DNA of 17,787 nucleotides from JAAFIP01 sp043721235 (GTDB taxonomy: Bacteria; Pseudomonadota; Gammaproteobacteria; Burkholderiales; Burkholderiaceae_C). The notes beneath the pieces were generated by a model. That model searched no databases and was not told the DNA's origin. It saw nothing but the letters and a program-made list of their open reading frames with translations. The position numbers were made by a program, and so were the translations under genes. Location: contig JAYSRE010000248.1 in assembly GCA_043721235.1 (NCBI GenBank), positions 1-17,787 on the forward strand, read 5' to 3'. The first letter of the stretch is position 1. Each line of letters starts with the position of its first letter. This document shows positions 14,269 through 17,787 of this stretch, in pieces.

Positions 14269-15030
14269 TTAAACATAACTTCGGCAGGCACTGCTTTTGT
14301 GCACTGCACAATCTGCGTGCAAAACTGCGATCAGAAAATTGCCTTTAGAAAACTGCACTAAGCCTAGCAAATCAGCCACGTCCAGCATGCGCTGCGCTAC
14401 ATCGGCCAGCTTAAGGCCTTTGTACATGGCGGTTTTGCGCAGTTTGTCCTAGGCGGCCTGCTCGCTCAGACCTTGGCGGGCCATGAGGATGCCTTTGGCG
14501 CGGTCGATCACCTTGCGCTCTTGCAACTCGCCTTTGGCCTCTTTAATCTCGCGCAGCAAGCCTTGCTCACGCTCAAAGCGGGCCAGGGCCACGTCCAAAA
14601 TCGGGCGAATGCGCTCAGGTGCCAGCCCCGCCACAATATAGGCTGAGACACCGGCGGCTACAGCATCCTTCACGTGCGCAGTGTCGTTGTCGTTGGTGAA
14701 CATCACAATTGGGCGGCGGTCGTGGCGGGTGGCCATCACTACGTGCTCTAGCGCATCACGTGCATCGCTCTCGGCATCCACAATCACCATGTCGGGCTGT
14801 AATTGGGCCAGGCGCTGCACTAAAAAGCTGTCGGCAGGCAGCACGGCAATGAGGTTGTAGCCGTTTTCCAGCAAACCAATGCGCAGTTGGCGCGAGCGAG
14901 AGGCCTCTTGTAAGGCGTGTTCGTCTTGTTCATCGGGTGTGAGAGATAGGGGGGCCACCACCACGATGCGCAAATTGGGTGCCGCAGTGGCTAATTTAGT
15001 CTGCAAAAAATCGGATCCAGGTAAAAGCAT
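14269..15030 (-). pseudogene. nasT: NasT-type ANTAR response regulator, interrupted by an in-frame TAG
   Basis: Two-domain nitrate/nitrite-responsive transcription antiterminator. From the ATG at 15030 (start uncertain, no good Shine-Dalgarno) 193 residues are read: a receiver domain with VDAESDARDALEHVV (84-98, acidic position 85) and VAAGVSAYIVAGL (124-136), a coiled linker, and the first helix of the ANTAR domain (RKVIDRAKGILMARQGLSEQ). A TAG at 14449-14451 then stops translation where the family has Tyr. The same frame continues without another stop for 59 codons to TAA at 14269-14271 and still encodes DKLRKTAMYKGLKLADVAQR and MLDVADLLG, the rest of ANTAR. One base change therefore explains the break. 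The truncated form keeps the receiver but lacks most of the RNA-binding bundle. A sequencing error or stop-codon suppression cannot be excluded. It is divergent from tsaD, 40 bp apart. Confidence 0.88.
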
Positions 15031-15070
15031 GGGCTGGTTCGTGCAAAAATCGGGCCATATTGGGAGCGCT

Positions 15071-16162
15071 ATGCTGATTTTAGGATTTGAGTCGTCGTGT
15101 GATGAAACCGGTGTGGCCTTGGTAGACGCTGCAAGCCCTGGCCTGCCCCGGCTGCTGGCCGCAGCACTGCACAGCCAAATTGCCATGCACCAAGCTTACG
15201 GCGGCGTGGTGCCCGAACTGGCCAGCCGCGACCATATTCGCCGTGTGATTCCACTAACAAAAGAAGTCATGGCCCAAGGAAATGCTGCACAGTCAGCTAT
15301 TGATATAGTAGCGTTTACACGCGGTCCGGGCTTGGCTGGTGCGCTGCTGGTAGGCGCTGGCGCGGCCTGCGCCATGGCGGCTGCGTGGGGCAAACCCGTG
15401 GTGGGCGTGCACCATTTAGAGGGGCATTTGCTGTCGCCATTTTTAAGCGCCGATCCGCCGCAATTTCCGTTTGTGGCGCTGCTGGTCTCTGGCGGACATA
15501 CCCAGCTGATGCGGGTGGACGGCGTAGGCCGGTACCAGCTGTTGGGCGAGACCATCGACGACGCAGCCGGGGAGGCGTTTGACAAATCGGCCAAACTGCT
15601 AGGCCTGGGCTACCCCGGTGGCCCAGCCCTGGCCCTGCTGGCCGAGCAGGGCGACCCAGCGGCCTACAAGCTGCCGCGCCCGCTGCTGCACAGCGAAGGC
15701 CTTGATTTTTCTTTTGCAGGCCTTAAAACAGCGGTATTGACCCAGGTAAAGCGCTTGGTGCACGACGTGCCCGAGGGCGCGCGCGTGCGTGCCGACCTGC
15801 TGGGCACGCTGACCGCACAAACCCGCGCTGACCTGGCTGCCAGCACCCAAGCCGCCATCACCGAAGTGCTGGTTAAAAAGTCGCTCAAAGCGTTGGTGGC
15901 CACAGGGCTCAAGCGCTTGGTGGTGGCAGGTGGGGTAGGGGCCAACACCTCCCTGCGCCAGCAGCTCAATGCAGCCTGCGCGGCCCGCAGTGTGCAGGTG
16001 CACTACCCCGAACTGCATTTGTGCACCGACAACGGTGCCATGATCGCCATGGCCGCCGCCATGCGCTGGCAACTAGGCATGGCCCAGCTTAGTACCGACT
16101 ACGCTTTCAACGTCCAGCCGCGCTGGCCGCTGGATGCTTTAATGCACAATATTACCAGCTAA
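15071..16162 (+). CDS. tsaD: tRNA N6-threonylcarbamoyladenosine transferase
   Basis: Universal enzyme of 363 aa (Kae1/TsaD family) that, with TsaB, TsaE and TsaC, makes t6A37 in ANN-decoding tRNAs. I chose the ATG at 15071 because MLILGFESSCDETG is the family N-terminus; the open frame upstream is the opposite strand of nasT. Other motifs are VVPELASRDHIRRVIPL, the metal-binding HHLEGHL (114-120), LVSGGHTQL, DDAAGEAFDKSAKLLGLGYP, VVAGGVGANTSLR and CTDNGAMIA. All key residues appear intact. Residues 68-78 (AQGNAAQSAID) are encoded by repeat copy R5; from memory the family has a similar length here, so this looks like replacement of a variable loop more than a net insertion. Another copy, R6, begins at its stop codon. 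Confidence 0.97.
   Translation: MLILGFESSCDETGVALVDAASPGLPRLLAAALHSQIAMHQAYGGVVPELASRDHIRRVIPLTKEVMAQGNAAQSAIDIVAFTRGPGLAGALLVGAGAACAMAAAWGKPVVGVHHLEGHLLSPFLSADPPQFPFVALLVSGGHTQLMRVDGVGRYQLLGETIDDAAGEAFDKSAKLLGLGYPGGPALALLAEQGDPAAYKLPRPLLHSEGLDFSFAGLKTAVLTQVKRLVHDVPEGARVRADLLGTLTAQTRADLAASTQAAITEVLVKKSLKALVATGLKRLVVAGGVGANTSLRQQLNAACAARSVQVHYPELHLCTDNGAMIAMAAAMRWQLGMAQLSTDYAFNVQPRWPLDALMHNITS
15272..15312 (+). repeat. Dispersed repeat copy R5, inside tsaD
   Basis: Plus-strand GCCCAAGGAAATGCTGCA, then CAGTCAGCTATTGATATAG. Over the first 30 bases it differs from R6, 902 bp downstream, at only two positions, both C in R5 and T in R6. One of these is the first base of an in-frame CAG codon, which in R6 and R4 reads TAG. 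Confidence 0.75.
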
Positions 16163-16220
16163 AACCCATTGTCGCCCAAGGAAATGCTGCATAGTTAGCT
16201 ATTAAAAATATAGTGCTACG
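16161..16220 (+). repeat. Dispersed repeat copy R6, gap between tsaD and substrate-binding protein gene
   Basis: Plus-strand sequence AAAACCCATTGTC, GCCCAAGGAAATGCTGCA, TAGTTAGCTATT, then AAAAATATAGTGCTACG. It begins at the tsaD stop codon itself. TAGC-TAT and ATA-GTGCTA can pair imperfectly around an A-rich loop. The remaining 46 bases to the stop of the convergent gene show nothing recognisable. Confidence 0.85.
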
Positions 16221-16266
16221 GGCGCGCACTGCACACAAACCAGCCTGTGAAACACGCGCCTGCGGA

Positions 16267-17418
16267 TCACCAGTTATCTGACCGCATGATACTTTCCCAT
16301 TTGCTGTTGGCTACACGGTACACGCTGACCACACCGTAGCGCTGCTCGCCTTTGTCGGTCCATTTCATGGAGCCGGTGACAGGCGCATAGCCATCGACCT
16401 TGCGCATGGCCTCGGTGATTTTGGCGGGGTCAACACTGCCTGCCCTTCTAATGGCGTTGGCCAGTATGTGGGTCACATCGTAGGTGTAGTGGCCGCCATA
16501 GGCTGGTGGTACCTTGAAGGCGGCTTGGTAGGCGGCTAAAAATGCCTGGCCACCTGGAAATTCGTTGGCTTCCAGCACAATCGAGGTGGCGTAAAACGCA
16601 CCCACATTGCCGGTTTCTTTGATCATTTCTGTGGTTTTGATCATGTCCGTACCCAAAATCGTAATTTGCTTGTTGTAGCCGATTTTGGTTAAATTCGCAA
16701 TCAAACCCACCAGCTGAAAGTCGTTGAGTGTGCTGACCACCACTTGCACGCCATCGGCCTTGAGCTTGTCTGCCAGTGCCGGAAAATCTTTGGTTTTGTC
16801 GTCAAAGCTCTGGCGAAGGGCGACAGTTTTTTTACCTTTGAGCTGTTCGGCAGCTGCGTTGGCTAAGCCTATGCCGTACAGGGTGCCATCGTCTATCACT
16901 GCAAACTTGGTGCCTTCAATTTGGCTGGCTGCAAACGAGCCTACCGCGCGGGCTTGCAGGTCGTCATTGGCCACCAGGCGCAGGGTGGTGGGAAAACCCA
17001 GCTGGGTAAATTTAGGGTTGCTGGAGATCGCCAGTTGGACAATGCCTTTTTCAGCGTATATAGGTGCTGCTGCAATGCTGACACCAGAGTTTAAGTGGCC
17101 AATCACCGCCACTACACCCGCATCTACCAAGACCTGGGCCACTTTTTTGCCTTCTTCGGCGTTGGCTTTGTCATCTACGGCCACCATTTCCAGCGTAACA
17201 ATTTTGCCGTTAACTTTGAAGCCTTGCTTGTTAAGCTCATCGATCGCCATTTGCACACCATTAGCCAAGTCTTTGCCTAGCGCTGCCAAGCCGCCAGACA
17301 TAGGTTGCGCCACCCCGATTTTGATGGTGTCGGGTACACGGTTGCAGCCGCTTAATGGCAAGGCTAGAGCACAAAGTACTGCAGCACCCAAGGCGCTGCG
17401 GCGTGAGAAACAATCCAT
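16267..17418 (-). CDS. ABC transporter substrate-binding lipoprotein, LivK-like (branched-chain amino acid type)
   Basis: Protein of 383 aa with a type-1 periplasmic-binding fold. The N-terminus has SRRSALG, a hydrophobic stretch and the lipobox LPLSGC with lipidation at Cys25; the two arginines could also suit Tat export. The mature part starts with TIKIGVAQPMSGGLAALGKD and contains VVAVIGHLNSGVSIAAAPIY and YGGHYTYDVTHILANAI, features of the LivJ/LivK group. Such proteins capture branched-chain amino acids or other small carboxylates and amides; the ligand cannot be told. AGGAG at 17428-17432 is well placed for the ATG at 17418. No permease or ATPase gene follows inside the window; the downstream neighbour tsaD is convergent, so this gene seems to stand alone. 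Confidence 0.93.
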   Translation of the reverse strand: MDCFSRRSALGAAVLCALALPLSGCNRVPDTIKIGVAQPMSGGLAALGKDLANGVQMAIDELNKQGFKVNGKIVTLEMVAVDDKANAEEGKKVAQVLVDAGVVAVIGHLNSGVSIAAAPIYAEKGIVQLAISSNPKFTQLGFPTTLRLVANDDLQARAVGSFAASQIEGTKFAVIDDGTLYGIGLANAAAEQLKGKKTVALRQSFDDKTKDFPALADKLKADGVQVVVSTLNDFQLVGLIANLTKIGYNKQITILGTDMIKTTEMIKETGNVGAFYATSIVLEANEFPGGQAFLAAYQAAFKVPPAYGGHYTYDVTHILANAIRRAGSVDPAKITEAMRKVDGYAPVTGSMKWTDKGEQRYGVVSVYRVANSKWESIMRSDNW

Positions 17419-17437
17419 GGTGAGTATCTCCTAAGGT

Positions 17438-17463
17438 GATATTTGCAAACAGTTGCAAGTATC
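17438..17463. promoter_or_regulatory. Candidate operator upstream of the substrate-binding protein gene
   Basis: Imperfect palindrome with arms GATATTTGCAA and TTGCAAGTATC around four central bases; ten of eleven arm positions are symmetric. It contains two TTGCAA hexamers, each self-complementary, ten base pairs apart, i.e. one helical turn. It lies five bases beyond the Shine-Dalgarno, so a bound protein would block transcription start or the early transcript. No regulator family is recognised. The rest of the 17419-17564 gap shows nothing certain. Confidence 0.4.
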
Positions 17464-17564
17464 AACGAATAACGCAGGCAGGGTGTAGTTATTTTTGCCT
17501 AGGGCTAACACCTAAGCGGGCGCAAACTTGCATAGGCCAAAGCAGCATTGAAACCGCGCAGGGT

Positions 17565-17787
17565 TTATGCCGGTAGCTGGGTGTACTGCGCAGCCAGCGC
17601 GGTAAAAGCGGCTGATTGCGGGTCGACTTGGGTCTCATTCTGCAAAATCTGGGCCACCTGGGCCGCCAAGCTGGCAGCCAAACGGGCATCTAAAAACAGC
17701 ATGCGGCTGCGCCGCGCCAGCACATCTTCTACCGTGCGGGCAAATTCAAAGCGGGCCGCGTAGCGCACCATGGCCTCGGTCAAGCCG
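17565..17787 (-). CDS. glpD: Aerobic glycerol-3-phosphate dehydrogenase, C-terminal end (5' part outside window)
   Basis: The last 73 codons of a gene that enters from the right edge of the window. The sequence TEAMVRYAARFEFARTVEDV followed by LARRSRMLFLDAR is characteristic of the alpha-helical DAO_C domain at the end of GlpD, an FAD enzyme at the membrane that oxidises glycerol-3-phosphate to dihydroxyacetone phosphate and passes electrons to quinone. The catalytic FAD domain is not in view. It lies upstream of the substrate-binding protein gene on the same strand with a 146-bp gap. Confidence 0.85.
   Translation of the reverse strand, partial: GLTEAMVRYAARFEFARTVEDVLARRSRMLFLDARLAASLAAQVAQILQNETQVDPQSAAFTALAAQYTQLPA

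Noticed and set aside
14879..15070. N-terminal extension of 64 codons on TsaD
   Set aside because: The family starts at MLILGFESSCDETG; the extension is the reverse strand of nasT coding sequence.
1..17787. Defence island, prophage, toxin-antitoxin or biosynthetic gene cluster
   Set aside because: All sizeable genes are accounted for by metabolism, regulation, RNA modification or transport; no integrase, phage, nuclease or toxin-like protein is seen.

Overview
The window looks like chromosomal DNA of a betaproteobacterium, most likely family Comamonadaceae (Rhodoferax/Polaromonas/Limnohabitans-like). This is inferred from protein character, the assimilatory nitrate gene order nirB-nirD-nasA-ybiB-cobA, and dispersed short repeats of a kind I associate with that family. 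No phage, plasmid or transposase gene is visible.

Layout. Positions 1-756 hold the C-terminal part of a NarX-type sensor histidine kinase (+). Convergent to it are a BaiN/YhiN-type FAD oxidoreductase (753-2090, -) and a sterol-desaturase-like di-iron membrane protein (2142-3263, -). A small DUF2805 gene (3344-3637, +) follows. Positions 3694-13312 carry a minus-strand cluster that reads nirB, nirD, nasA, an S1C trypsin-like protease, ybiB and cobA. It encodes the route nitrate -> nitrite -> ammonium plus the first step of siroheme synthesis, the cofactor of NirB. Divergent from nirB is an S4-domain pseudouridine-synthase-like gene (13421-14155, +). Then come a nasT antiterminator gene broken by an in-frame amber codon (14269-15030, -), tsaD (15071-16162, +), a branched-chain amino-acid-type ABC substrate-binding lipoprotein (16267-17418, -) and the 3' end of glpD (17565-17787, -).

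Regulation. The 108-bp gap upstream of nirB holds an exact match to the sigma-54 -24/-12 consensus and, just upstream, a near-perfect NtrC-type dyad. The predicted transcript start leaves only about 30 nt of leader, too short for the two-hairpin RNA that NasT/ANTAR proteins bind. The nearby nasT has lost most of its ANTAR domain to a TAG codon. Together these suggest control by nitrogen limitation through NtrC/sigma-54 and a decaying NasT branch.

Repeats. Three kinds of non-coding structure stand out. (1) Six copies of a roughly 45-60 bp repeat with core GCCCAAGGAAATGCT: three lie in gaps between convergent genes at stop codons, three lie in frame inside genes (the FAD oxidoreductase, ybiB, tsaD). 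(2) A 255-bp MITE-like element with 49-bp terminal inverted repeats and ten AAAAAT units fills the nirB-nirD gap. (3) A short AT-rich duplicated AAATGGGGTCA motif sits in frame inside nasA. Repeat-derived sequence is apparently tolerated inside conserved enzymes here, and this is the most unusual property of the window.
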